Notes under the pieces: model-generated
Databases searched by the model: none
Told to the model about the DNA's origin: nothing
The model's input: only the letters and a program-made list of their open reading frames with translations
Shown here: piece after piece, positions 1-10,671 of the stretch
Layout of the letters: each line of letters begins with the position of its first letter
Numbering within the stretch: position 1 is the stretch's first letter
From: Candidatus Zymogenus saltonus
Lineage (GTDB): Bacteria > Desulfobacterota > Zymogenia > Zymogenales > Zymogenaceae
Direction: 5' to 3'
NCBI GenBank assembly: GCA_016929395.1
Contig: JAFGIX010000019.1
Coordinates: 1-64,000 of the forward strand
Length of the DNA stretch: 64,000 nt
Made by a program: the position numbers and the translations under genes

Positions 1-95
1 AAAGAAACGAGATACCAAAGGAAGCCGCCTAAATCGGCGGCCCCGAGAGGACATACTGTACGGAAGGTGCTTGACTTTTACACATTACCTTTATC

Positions 96-740
96 ATGGA
101 GTGCTATATTTTGGCCCCGTTGATATTCCTTTTATTGGAGAAAACTCCGAAATGGATTTTTTTTCTCGTAATTACAATACTACTGTTCCTTGTGCAGATA
201 CTCGACTTTCATATCTTGCATATTAAGGCAAGGCACGCACATGACTATGGATTTATAGCCTCGCATATTTATCTCTTTTCTTTGGGTATGTTTATGTGCG
301 GAGTTAAATTTGAGAACCTGAAAATACCCCCCATATTTCTCCTGCTATATCCTATATTATATATATTCCAAAGATTTCTTTTTTACACGGGGGGATTGTC
401 CGAGCAGATGATTGCCAATTACATAATATCGTATATCCTTATTATTTTCTATTTCCTTTTTTGTCTATATATAATTAATTACAGTAAAGAATTGCCCCTT
501 CAAAAAATCTTTGAAAACCTCGGTAAATACTCATATTCGATCTATCTTTTTCATTTGCTCTATTATTCCCTGATAGGTCTCTCTATAGGTGCAGACGGGT
601 TTTCAGACGTTATCTTAACGACTTTACTTTTTCCATTATTTTTTATATTCTGTAGTCTGATAGAGAATGGATTCAGTATTGAAAATTGGAAGTCAATCTA
701 TGACGCCAAGTTTGGAAAACAAGAAACTCTGTCAAATTAA
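96..740 (+). pseudogene. C-terminal remnant of an acyltransferase family 3 (OafA/YrhL-like) membrane protein
   Basis: The product has about six hydrophobic helices and ends with the family's last-helix signature GKYSYSIYLFHLLYY (about residue 140). The reading frame is open only from 75, after a TGA at 72-74, and the residues before the ATG (HITFIMECY) still resemble the mid-protein H-x-WF-x-E-x-Y motif. The N-terminal half with the catalytic His/Arg region is therefore missing, and no frame in bases 1-71 restores it. The stretch is much more AT-rich than genes downstream, suggesting a transferred surface-polysaccharide acylation gene that has decayed. A short hairpin (GCCGCC/GGCGGC, 24-41) lies upstream. 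A functional short protein is possible but unlikely. Confidence 0.6.
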
Positions 741-832
741 TAAATATGACATCTACGCCCCGGAGGAGATCCCCTGTTGACTGATCGGCATTCTCTGCTA
801 AACGTTGAAAGAAAACTAAGAGGAATTGAAAA

Positions 833-1243
833 ATGAAAAAGGCGGTTTTGTTTTTGGCCGTTCTTTTTGTCTTTGCTTCCGCCGCTCACGCCGAGGAGTG
901 CAAATGCACAAAACCCGCCGCCATAAGGTGGGGGCAGGAGCATAAGTACGACGGGGACGACGCCTATTTCAGTAAGTACCTGGAGTATCTCACCTACGGC
1001 CAGAACCACATGGCCAAAAAGGAGTACTCGAGGGCTATAGATTATTTCAAGTCGGCCATAGAGTTAGAGAGGTGCCTGCCGGAGCCATACGCCAATACAG
1101 CGTGGTGCTATGTGCAGCTCGGCTATGAAAACGAGGCGATGGATTACTACGAGAAGGCGTGCGAGAGGGCCGGCTGCGACAGCCTGTTTGCCGATTCCTG
1201 CAATGAATATCAGAAGCTCCGCAATAGGCTTTTGGGCTACTGA
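833..1243 (+). CDS. Secreted small TPR-repeat protein
   Basis: The 136-residue product starts with a clear Sec signal peptide (MKKAVLFLAVLFVFASAAHA, cleavage about residue 20). The mature part is Cys-rich at its N-terminus (EECKCTKP) and has about two tetratricopeptide units, for example KKEYSRAIDYFKSAIELE and LGYENEAMDYYEKACERAG. TPRs mediate protein contacts, so this is probably a periplasmic or lipid-free exported scaffold. The conserved Cys residues may form disulfides. A purine-rich RBS (AAGAGG) precedes the ATG. It is monocistronic and followed by the palindromic repeat field; specific partners are unknown. Confidence 0.75.
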   Translation: MKKAVLFLAVLFVFASAAHAEECKCTKPAAIRWGQEHKYDGDDAYFSKYLEYLTYGQNHMAKKEYSRAIDYFKSAIELERCLPEPYANTAWCYVQLGYENEAMDYYEKACERAGCDSLFADSCNEYQKLRNRLLGY

Positions 1244-1311
1244 TCGCTTTCAGATGGTGTCGAAATAGTCACCGCACAAAGGCCAAGAAAAACCTCCTTT
1301 AAAAAACTATA

Positions 1312-1500
1312 CTGTCATTCCCTTGGGAAGCGGGAATCCAGCATTATATGTAATTCCCGTGAAAGCGGGAATCCAGCCTGTCCCTGCGTATGTAGGGATT
1401 GATATCAATCTGGATTCCCAATCAAGTTGGGAATGACAGGATAGATTTCCGGTCAAGTTGGGAATGACGGAATAGGGGCTCCCAATAAACTTGGGAATTA
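1312..1500. repeat. Cluster of degenerate palindromic ATTCCC...GGGAAT repeats
   Basis: About five imperfect copies of a short palindromic unit occur in alternating orientation: TTCCCTTGGGAAGCGGGAAT, ATTCCCGTGAAAGCGGGAAT, ATTCCCAATCAAGTTGGGAAT-type, GTCAAGTTGGGAATGACGG and CTCCCAATAAACTTGGGAAT. They read TGTCATTCCC...GGGAATCCAG or its complement, the common REP/MITE-like element type scattered in many bacterial genomes. Short ORFs through it are translations of the repeat, not genes. Confidence 0.75.
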
Positions 1501-1505
1501 CAAAC

Positions 1506-1567
1506 AAAAAGGGATTGCTGAAATATCAAGTCCCGCAATCCCCTGTATTACTGGCTTGAGGACAATA
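1506..1567 (-). repeat. Decayed second copy of the tRNA-Gln 3' end plus terminator
   Basis: On the minus strand this block copies the end of the tRNA-Gln gene and its terminator. Bases 1548-1567 match 1634-1653 at 16 of 20 positions (plus-strand TTACTGGC then a G-rich tRNA 3' part), and both are followed on the minus strand by a hairpin and T-run. Here the hairpin is GGGATTGC (1511-1518) / GCAATCCC (1535-1542) with the T-run at 1506-1510. It could be an attachment-site remnant of integration into the tRNA 3' end, or a dead tandem tRNA copy. Confidence 0.6.
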
Positions 1568-1596
1568 ATTATCCTGTAATCTATCCCACACCTGAT

Positions 1597-1628
1597 AAAA
1601 AGGGGGTTACGAAAATATCGCAACCCCC
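1597..1628 (-). terminator. Rho-independent terminator of tRNA-Gln
   Basis: On the minus strand, stem GGGGGTT / AACCCCC (1622-1628 and 1602-1608) with an additional inner CG pair is followed by TTTTT (1601-1597). It lies ten bases past the tRNA CCA end, as expected for its terminator. Confidence 0.8.
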
Positions 1629-1637
1629 TGACCTTAC

Positions 1638-1711
1638 TGGCTGGGGGACAAGGATTCGAACCTTGGTTGATGGATCCAGAGTCCACAGTCCTGCCGCTAG
1701 ACGATCCCCCA
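1638..1711 (-). tRNA. tRNA-Gln (anticodon CUG)
   Basis: The minus strand folds as a full cloverleaf of 74 nt including encoded CCA: acceptor TGGGGGA / TCCCCCA, D stem GTCT/GGAC, anticodon stem GTGGA / TCCAT with loop CTCTGGA (anticodon CTG), T arm CAAGG-TTCGAAT-CCTTG, and discriminator G. CUG reads the glutamine codon CAG. A strong terminator follows directly. Confidence 0.96.
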
Positions 1712-1812
1712 ATTTTTTCTAATATAAAAATACTATTGAAAAAAAGACCTCGTGTCAATACTAAAGTGGGATAAAGCGGCTTTTTATCTTTTTAAGACAA
1801 GTCACTGCGAGT

Positions 1813-2814
1813 TTAGAATTCTATATTTAGTCCCCTCTTTCTGGGGGCAACCTGAGATATGGCCGATTGAGTTTTCATCCACCTGTATATCGATTCCGTC
1901 GGCGCGATCCACACCCTCCCGGTCCCCCTAAAGGTCTGAAGAAGCCCTTCGCCGCCTGCTATGCTTCCAATCAGGCTCTTTGTAGATCTCTGAACGGTAA
2001 AGTCGACGCTGTCGGTCCACATCAATGCGAAATTGCCGTCAATCGAGAGCTTTTGGTCCATGAGGTCTATCCTCTTGATCTCGCTTAGGGGCACCGGGCT
2101 TTCCAGTGCCGCGATTCCGGTGCCGGTGAGCTTCGTCTGAAACAGCCCCTCTCCGCCGAAGAGGACAGCAGAGATGTTTTTGAGCCTCACCACGTCCACG
2201 TCGACCGCTCCCTCGCAGCAGTAGAACATCCCCTTGTTTACTACAAGGGACTCGTTTTTGAGCCTGTAGATGACGTAGTGGCCGAAGGAGGGCTCCAGGA
2301 ATATCTCCCCCGTGCCCGAGTACCTCGGCTTGTAGGCGGTCTCCTTGGCCAGAAATTTGGATTTGAGGGCCTTTCTCCCCTCCAGCTTGGACTCCATTTC
2401 GACGTCGCCCTTCATATACTGCAGGGCTCCCGCCTCGACGACCGCCTCGCCGTTGTCTAACGTAATCTTGACCTGCTTGAGCTTGATGCCGCTCTTGTTG
2501 GCGTAATAGAGGGCCTCGGCCGTTTCGATGTCCTTCGAGCCCTCGATCTTTTCGTACTGCAGAATCTCGATCTTGCACCCCCTGCCGAGCGCCGAGTCGA
2601 GGACCTCAATCTTTACCGGATCCTTGACGACCTGGCTGCTTATCGGGGGAAGCGCCGATACGACGGTCGCCGTCACAGTTTCCATGCCCGGCTTCGGTCT
2701 CTTGATCAAGAATCTGTGTTTGCATTTTGGGCAGTTTAGATATTTGCCACTCTCCGGGATTTTCTCCTCGTTGATGTTTCCCCTAAAGTCGCATTTTGGA
2801 CAGTGTATTTCCAT
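1813..2814 (-). CDS. AIM24/TIGR00266-family protein with N-terminal MJ0042-type zinc ribbon
   Basis: The product is 333 residues from the ATG at 2814, chosen over a TTG at 2826 because GGAGG sits at proper spacing before the ATG. Residues 1-40 hold a zinc finger with CPKC near residue 4 and CPKC near residue 28 (the MJ0042 pattern). The remainder, from about residue 70, is the beta-helical AIM24 fold, with family-type segments such as GTGEIFLEPSFGHY and GGEGLFQTKLTGTG. The AIM24 family is widespread and lacks a settled biochemical role; Gly-rich beta repeats suggest a self-associating scaffold. It stands alone, followed by the tRNA region. Confidence 0.85.
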   Translation of the reverse strand: MEIHCPKCDFRGNINEEKIPESGKYLNCPKCKHRFLIKRPKPGMETVTATVVSALPPISSQVVKDPVKIEVLDSALGRGCKIEILQYEKIEGSKDIETAEALYYANKSGIKLKQVKITLDNGEAVVEAGALQYMKGDVEMESKLEGRKALKSKFLAKETAYKPRYSGTGEIFLEPSFGHYVIYRLKNESLVVNKGMFYCCEGAVDVDVVRLKNISAVLFGGEGLFQTKLTGTGIAALESPVPLSEIKRIDLMDQKLSIDGNFALMWTDSVDFTVQRSTKSLIGSIAGGEGLLQTFRGTGRVWIAPTESIYRWMKTQSAISQVAPRKRGLNIEF

Positions 2815-2881
2815 ATCGCCCTCCAAACAGATATTCCGAAATTTACTGTTGCGCCCTCTATTAAGCCAAAGACCTGTGATT

Positions 2882-3055
2882 CTAAATGTCCCACTTTCTG
2901 AAAGCGAGGTAGATTATCATCAGCGAGATCAGGGGGAGATTTGCGGTCAGCAGGTCAAGGCGGTTCAGTTTAACCTCGACGATAATCCCCATAAGGAGAA
3001 ACGTCAGGAGAACCAGAAACGGTATCTCGGACGTTATCCACTTTTCAATTTTCAC
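2882..3055 (-). CDS. Small membrane protein, 57 residues, GTG start
   Basis: A GTG-started frame of 57 codons lies on the minus strand between carB and the AIM24 gene. It is preceded by an excellent RBS (GAGGAGG about 6 nt upstream of GTG). The product begins MKIEKWITSEIPFLVLLTFL and ends AFRKWDI, with two hydrophobic spans (about 11-26 and 35-51) and charged ends. I do not recognise a family. The RBS, codon use and topology argue that it is a real gene. It might be cotranscribed after carB, from which it is separated by about 130 bases and a weak hairpin. Confidence 0.6.
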   Translation of the reverse strand: MKIEKWITSEIPFLVLLTFLLMGIIVEVKLNRLDLLTANLPLISLMIIYLAFRKWDI

Positions 3056-3125
3056 CTCAATCCTCCTCGATTGAAAAAATCATGGACTTTCCGCTTCTTC
3101 CCTTGATCCGTGATTTTACGGCCTG

Positions 3126-3147
3126 AAAAAGCCGATTAATAAACGGC
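3126..3147 (-). terminator. Weak terminator-like hairpin after carB
   Basis: On the minus strand GCCG-(9 nt)-CGGC is followed by TTTTT (3130-3126), about 40 bases past the carB stop. The stem is only four pairs, so efficiency is doubtful. Confidence 0.35.
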
Positions 3148-3186
3148 GGCTCATCCGAGAAAGACATCCCGAAGCATCGAAGCGCT

Positions 3187-6450
<3,264 letters not shown>

Positions 6451-6451
6451 A

Positions 6452-7597
6452 TTATCGGCTGTGTTCCGTCATCATTTCAAGAAAGTTACTAAAGAGGTAC
6501 CTGGAATCGTGGGGGCCGGGCGAAGCCTCCGGGTGGTACTGCACCGAAAAGAGGGGAAGCTCCCTGTGTCTCAGCCCCTCCACCGTGTTGTCGTTGAGGT
6601 TTATGTGGGTCACCTCCGCCTCCTTAGGCAGGGACTCGGCCTCGACCGCAAAGCCGTGGTTCTGGGAGGTTATCTCCACCTTTGACGTTGCGAGGTTCTT
6701 GACCGGCTGGTTTGCGCCTCTGTGTCCGAATTTCAGCTTGTATGTCTTTCCACCCAGCGCCAGGGCGAGGAGCTGGTGCCCCAGACATATCCCGAAGATC
6801 GGAATCTTTGCACCCTTCTTTTCGATCAGCTTCTTGATCTCGTTTATGGCGTATGGAACGCCCTCCGGGTCGCCCGGGCCGTTGGAGAGAAATATCCCGT
6901 CGGGTTTGAACTCCATAACCATATCCGCCGGGGCGGACGCCTTGACTACCTTCACTCTTATCCCGAGGGAGGTCAGGTTAAAGAGGATGTTGTCCTTCAT
7001 CCCGTAGTCGTAGGCCACCACGAGAAGCCCCGTGTCCTTCTCCGCCTTCGGCCTTTCCCCCGTAACTGTGGATAGATCTATGGGCTCCCTCTTGAAATCG
7101 TAGGTATCCTCGGTGGTCACCTCGCTTACGAGGTCCCTCCCGATGAGTCCGGGGGAGTCCTTCGCCTTCTGAACCATGATCTTGGGGGAGAGGTCGACGG
7201 TGGAGATGACCGACTTCATGGCGCCCGCCGTCCTGATGTGTCTGGTCAATGCCCTCGTGTCGATATTTCGTATGCCGATGATGTTGTGCCTCTTTAAAAA
7301 GGCGCCAAGGCTCTCCTCGCTACGGAAGTTGCTCACTATCGGCGAGATGTCCTTTACGATAAATCCGCTCACGTGGGGCTTCTTCGATTCGTTGTCGAAG
7401 GAGTTCGTCCCGTAGTTTCCGATCTGCGGGTAGGTCATGGTAACGATCTGCCCCTTGTAGGAGGGATCGGTCAATATCTCCTGGTAGCCGGTCATCGACG
7501 TGTTGAAGACCACCTCCCCGTCCCTTATGCCGTCGGCGCCGAAGGACTTCCCGTAGAAGATTGTGCCGTCCTCCAGGGCGATTGCCGCATTGTTCAT
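6452..7597 (-). CDS. carA: Carbamoyl-phosphate synthase small subunit (glutaminase)
   Basis: CarA hydrolyses glutamine and passes ammonia to CarB. The 381-residue protein has the N-terminal CPSase small-chain domain (about 1-140) and a class I glutamine amidotransferase domain (about 190-375). The catalytic triad is visible: Cys271 in FGICLGHQ, His355 and Glu357 in [10 protein letters not shown]. The oxyanion motif SNGPGDPEG is near 238. It is the first gene of carA-carB, transcribed divergently from the HD-domain gene; a promoter-like pair and a dyad lie just upstream. Confidence 0.98.
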   Translation of the reverse strand: MNNAAIALEDGTIFYGKSFGADGIRDGEVVFNTSMTGYQEILTDPSYKGQIVTMTYPQIGNYGTNSFDNESKKPHVSGFIVKDISPIVSNFRSEESLGAFLKRHNIIGIRNIDTRALTRHIRTAGAMKSVISTVDLSPKIMVQKAKDSPGLIGRDLVSEVTTEDTYDFKREPIDLSTVTGERPKAEKDTGLLVVAYDYGMKDNILFNLTSLGIRVKVVKASAPADMVMEFKPDGIFLSNGPGDPEGVPYAINEIKKLIEKKGAKIPIFGICLGHQLLALALGGKTYKLKFGHRGANQPVKNLATSKVEITSQNHGFAVEAESLPKEAEVTHINLNDNTVEGLRHRELPLFSVQYHPEASPGPHDSRYLFSNFLEMMTEHSR

Positions 7598-7622
7598 ATT
7601 TTGTACACTCCTTGAGTAAAGA

Positions 7623-7669
7623 AATATATAGCAATTTTAAATTTATTTCAAGTCTAATTCTGGACTTGA
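7623..7669 (-). promoter_or_regulatory. carAB promoter with overlapping dyad
   Basis: Minus-strand TTGAAA (7651-7646), 17-bp spacer, TATATT (7628-7623) fits a sigma-70 promoter pointing to carA. A dyad TCAAGTC (7648-7654) - 8 nt - GACTTGA (7663-7669) overlaps the -35 element and could be the operator through which pyrimidine or arginine supply controls carAB. The regulator is not identified. Confidence 0.5.
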
Positions 7670-7714
7670 GTCAAAATATGGCTTATAATTGGAAGATTTT
7701 TTAAAGAGGCCCAA

Positions 7715-8278
7715 GTGATACCGAAGAGGGACGAGTGCCTTAAAATACTTCGGGAGCATGACGTCCCGGAGCACATCATCAGCCACAGCCTTACGGTGGA
7801 GCGGGTGGCCCTCTTCATCGCGGAAGAGGTAAACGCCGCGCTCGACAAGGAAGATTCGAGGCTTGACAATGATCTCATCAGCGCCGGGGCGCTCCTTCAC
7901 GACATCGCGAAGGTAAAGGCGATGGAGACGGGGGAGCATCACGGCATGTTGGGGGGGAAGATGGTGAGGGAGATCGGATTTCCCGAGGTTGCCGATCTGG
8001 TCGAGCAGCACATCCGTCTGCGCAGTTACGACAAGAACGGCCGGATCTCGGAGGCGGAGGTAATCAACTACGCCGACAAGAGAGTTACCCACGACGATGT
8101 GGTGACGCTCTCCCATCGCTTTTCGGACATACGGCGCCGCTACGGGAAGAACTCCGACGAGATATTCGACAGGATCGACAAGACAATGGAGCTGACCTTG
8201 ATTATCGAAAGGAAGATATTTGACGTTATCCCGATAGACCCGGATGATCTAGTGAAGATGCTGGAATTGACCGATTGA
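7715..8278 (+). CDS. HD-domain (HDIG) metal-dependent phosphohydrolase
   Basis: The 187-residue product starts at a GTG with AAAGAGG five bases upstream; no ATG exists in frame. HD-superfamily metal ligands are in order: His in ISHSLTVERV (about 23), the HD pair in LLHDIAK (about 62), His in HHGMLGG (about 75) and Asp in NYADKRVTHDD (about 120). This arrangement fits the HDIG/TIGR00277 group of small phosphohydrolases acting on nucleotides or phosphoesters; substrate cannot be told from sequence. It heads a short plus-strand run with the phosphatase and acetyltransferase genes that follow and is divergent from carA. Confidence 0.85.
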   Translation: MIPKRDECLKILREHDVPEHIISHSLTVERVALFIAEEVNAALDKEDSRLDNDLISAGALLHDIAKVKAMETGEHHGMLGGKMVREIGFPEVADLVEQHIRLRSYDKNGRISEAEVINYADKRVTHDDVVTLSHRFSDIRRRYGKNSDEIFDRIDKTMELTLIIERKIFDVIPIDPDDLVKMLELTD

Positions 8279-8296
8279 AAAAGGAGGAAAGAGAAG

Positions 8297-8755
8297 TTGG
8301 ATTTCATACTCGACAGGCTCGCCATAGGCGACCTTTCAGACGCCAAGAACGAACAAATACTGAAAGACAGCGGCATTACCGCGATACTGAACGTCGCCCA
8401 GGAGGCGCACCTCGAGCCCGATCTCGACTATTTTGACTACTATAAAGTTAATATAGACGACGGACAGGCGATGGACCTCTCCCACATCGGGGACGCGGTG
8501 GACTTCATCCACACGCGCATCAGGCACGGCAAGGTCCTCGTCCACTGTCTGATGGGAGTCAGCCGTTCTTCCACCATAGTCCTCTGCTATCTCCACGAGT
8601 GCGGCTTCAGCCTGAGAAACGCCATGGACCTGGTCAAACGAAAGCGACCCGACGCCCAGCCCCACGTGGCGCTCTACAACTCCGTTCAGGAATACTATTT
8701 GAAGAAGGAGAGGGAGATCGCACAAGAGAGGGTAGCAAAAAGAAACAGCGTATGA
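8297..8755 (+). CDS. Dual-specificity protein phosphatase family protein
   Basis: The 152-residue cytoplasmic protein starts at TTG with AAGGAGG upstream. The CX5R phosphatase loop reads HCLMGVSRSS with Cys84 as nucleophile and Arg90 as phosphate binder. The general acid Asp is probably in the NIDDGQAMD segment (about 52-60). This is a compact bacterial DSP of the plant/animal VHR-like fold that removes phosphate from Ser/Thr/Tyr (or other phosphoesters). It lies 18 bases after the HD phosphohydrolase, so the two probably form one transcript. No kinase partner is nearby. Confidence 0.9.
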   Translation: MDFILDRLAIGDLSDAKNEQILKDSGITAILNVAQEAHLEPDLDYFDYYKVNIDDGQAMDLSHIGDAVDFIHTRIRHGKVLVHCLMGVSRSSTIVLCYLHECGFSLRNAMDLVKRKRPDAQPHVALYNSVQEYYLKKEREIAQERVAKRNSV

Positions 8756-8841
8756 GGGTTGGGGGAAGGCGGGGCGGGTCGATCGATTTTAATGGCGGGA
8801 TCGCTTCTTCTCACCCATTAAGACGGGGCTCAAGGAAAACC

Positions 8842-9279
8842 GTGAGGAAAAGGGACGACTTGAAAGCAGAGATCAGGGAGATGTCAATCGATGACTACGA
8901 CCATGTCATCGCCCTCTGGAAGGGGTTTTCCGGAATCGGCCTGTCGAGCGCGGACGAGAGGGAGGAGATCGGAAAATTCCTCGATCTTAATCCCCACACT
9001 TCGCTCGTCGTCGAGATCAACGGTGAGATCGCAGGGACGGCCCTCGGGGGCTTCGACGGGAGGAGGGGGTATGTTTACCACTTCGTGATCGAAAAGGAGA
9101 TGCAGGGGAGGGGGCTAGGGACTTTGCTGTTGAAGGAGCTGGAAAGTCAATTCAAAAAGCTCGGCGCCCAGAGGCTCCACCTCATGATATACAACGACAA
9201 CAAGGCGTGGAGATTCTACGAGAAGAGGGGGTACTTCAGGCGGGACGGCGAGCTCTTTATTATGAGCAGGGATATATGA
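8842..9279 (+). CDS. GNAT-family N-acetyltransferase
   Basis: The 145-residue GNAT domain begins about residue 8 (AEIREMSIDDYDHVIALW). Acetyl-CoA-binding motif A is clear at about 88-105 (VIEKEMQGRGLGTLLLKEL), followed by the motif B region NDNKAWRFYEKRGYF near 125. I use the GTG at 8842, with AAGGA upstream. The frame stays open further upstream inside the phosphatase gene, but that part is only a shadow. The acceptor, a small molecule amine or protein N-terminus, is unknown. It is probably cotranscribed with the preceding phosphatase and the following membrane protein. Confidence 0.85.
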   Translation: MRKRDDLKAEIREMSIDDYDHVIALWKGFSGIGLSSADEREEIGKFLDLNPHTSLVVEINGEIAGTALGGFDGRRGYVYHFVIEKEMQGRGLGTLLLKELESQFKKLGAQRLHLMIYNDNKAWRFYEKRGYFRRDGELFIMSRDI

Positions 9280-9292
9280 TAAAGGTTTGTCT

Positions 9293-10330
9293 ATGAGAAA
9301 TCGCACGGCAGTTTTCTCTACGGTCGCCGTCGTTTCGGGATTTGCCGTCTCGATCCTGGGGGCGTTTTTGATGACGAGGGCAGAGGCCCTCCAAAAGATA
9401 GTCGCCGGGCTTGTCATAGCCGTCGGCGTTATTTCGGTCTTTGTCGGCGTCGTACTCTATACGATCACATCGATAATCTACATGGTCTCCAAGCAGCCCA
9501 AGTACGAGACGGGGGCGGCCGTGGAGGGGGAGTATTACTCCCTCATGGAGTCGGGGGAGATCGAGGAGGTGCCGGTAAGGTTCCCGGCCCGGAGAACCCT
9601 CTCGGGCGGGATAGATAGGGTGCCCCTTACTATCAGGCTCTATTTCACACCTACCGGCAGATACACGGCATCAAGGACCGAGTTCTTCTCGCCCTTTGAG
9701 GGGGGCGGGGGACGAAAGAAGATGTTCAGGCTCTATCCCACGGGGCAGGAGGTGAGGTCGGACTTGGGCGTTGGGGAGAGGTTCGCCCGGGCGTTCTATG
9801 TGCCGAAGTCCGACTACGAGGCGTTTAAGGCTTCGGGGCTGAGCGCAGAGGCGATGGGGGCGCTGCTCGATTTTCAGGACGAGAACGGCGGTGTTTTGAG
9901 CATGGACCGGCGGGGCCTCTTCTGGAGCATCGGCCAACTCGATTTGGGGGGGCTCGGCTCCGATATCGCCCGGCAGTTCATTGAGACATTTAGAGTCGTT
10001 TCCGATTCCCTTGAACGAGTAGACGGTTCGGAGGTTGGTGATACCGAATCGGTGCCTGAAGAGCTCGTTTTCAATCCTAATAAAAGAATCGGAGGATCGT
10101 CGCAGCCGACCTACGCCACAAGGAGGACGCTGGTCGGTATAGTGGCGGCGCTTCTCCTGATCGGCGGCTTCTGCCTAATCGGTGCCGTCGTCACCTACGG
10201 TGGCGGAGGAGACAGGGAGACCTTCATAACCCTCACGGCGGTATCCGCCTTTACCCTTACCCCCGGCGTCGTCATGCTCCCCATATTGATTTACCACTTG
10301 GTTACGAGCAGGCCCGCATCAAAGCCTTAG
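9293..10330 (+). CDS. Membrane protein of unknown function, 345 residues
   Basis: I do not recognise a family. Two N-terminal hydrophobic helices (about 8-30 and 36-60) precede a soluble stretch of about 210 residues rich in beta-type segments, then two more helices (about 275-297 and 308-332). Both termini are therefore probably on the same side. The soluble part contains RLYFTPTGRYTASRTEFF and a Gly-rich loop (FEGGGGRKKMF). The ATG at 9293 is preferred to a TTG at 9287 because AAAGG is seven bases upstream. It starts 13 bases after the GNAT gene and is likely the last gene of that run. Confidence 0.6.
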   Translation: MRNRTAVFSTVAVVSGFAVSILGAFLMTRAEALQKIVAGLVIAVGVISVFVGVVLYTITSIIYMVSKQPKYETGAAVEGEYYSLMESGEIEEVPVRFPARRTLSGGIDRVPLTIRLYFTPTGRYTASRTEFFSPFEGGGGRKKMFRLYPTGQEVRSDLGVGERFARAFYVPKSDYEAFKASGLSAEAMGALLDFQDENGGVLSMDRRGLFWSIGQLDLGGLGSDIARQFIETFRVVSDSLERVDGSEVGDTESVPEELVFNPNKRIGGSSQPTYATRRTLVGIVAALLLIGGFCLIGAVVTYGGGGDRETFITLTAVSAFTLTPGVVMLPILIYHLVTSRPASKP

Positions 10331-10671
10331 GCTCAGATAAGGCCGTCCTCTCGACCTCTTCATATACAGCCGTCACGGCGATATACGGGATGGTTGTAAT
10401 ATACAATATACAATACGGGCGGCGGCGCTTCGCCTCGCGCTTATCTTTAAATATCGCTTTAATCTTTTCCTCGAACCTTGCGTTTACCCCAAACGCTATC
10501 CCGGAGTCAATTATAACCTCTCAGTATTTTTCCTATATATAGTATGGCAATGTAGTATTCTCATTTTTACCCTTTAAAAAAATCACAGAAAAATCATAAA
10601 AAAATCACATTAAAATCACACAAAAATAATAATTATATTTACATTTCTGTAAACACCGGGAAAATGAGAAA
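10331..10671. other. Intergenic region with decayed frame and AT-rich upstream zone
   Basis: The left part (about 10331-10525) holds a minus-strand open frame of about 70 codons without ATG/GTG/TTG start or RBS. It is conceivably a gene remnant; I recognise nothing in it. The right part is AT-rich and carries the phased AATCACA array leading into the PAS gene. Confidence 0.4.
10581..10620 (+). repeat. Four AATCACA repeats at exact 11-bp spacing
   Basis: AATCACA, AATCATA, AATCACA and AATCACA start at 10581, 10592, 10603 and 10614, each preceded by an A-tract. The 11-bp period puts every copy on the same helix face, as in an intrinsic bend or a cooperative binding site. It lies about 50 bases before the PAS-domain gene. 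Confidence 0.7.

Noticed and set aside
72-74. TGA before the acyltransferase fragment as another selenocysteine codon
   Set aside because: Upstream residues in that frame are not acyltransferase-like, a second stop (TAA at 30-32) follows closely upstream, and no redox Cys is expected there.
1307-1507. 66-codon minus-strand frame over the palindromic repeats
   Set aside because: Translation of REP-like repeats, a known source of false genes.
10331-10525. Minus-strand open frame of about 70 codons
   Set aside because: No usable start codon or RBS; could be a gene remnant but nothing recognisable.
10581-10620. CRISPR-like array
   Set aside because: Units are 7-11 bp with no spacers; this is a phased tandem motif, not CRISPR. 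The repeats at 20124-20275 and 40130-40440 also lack spacers.
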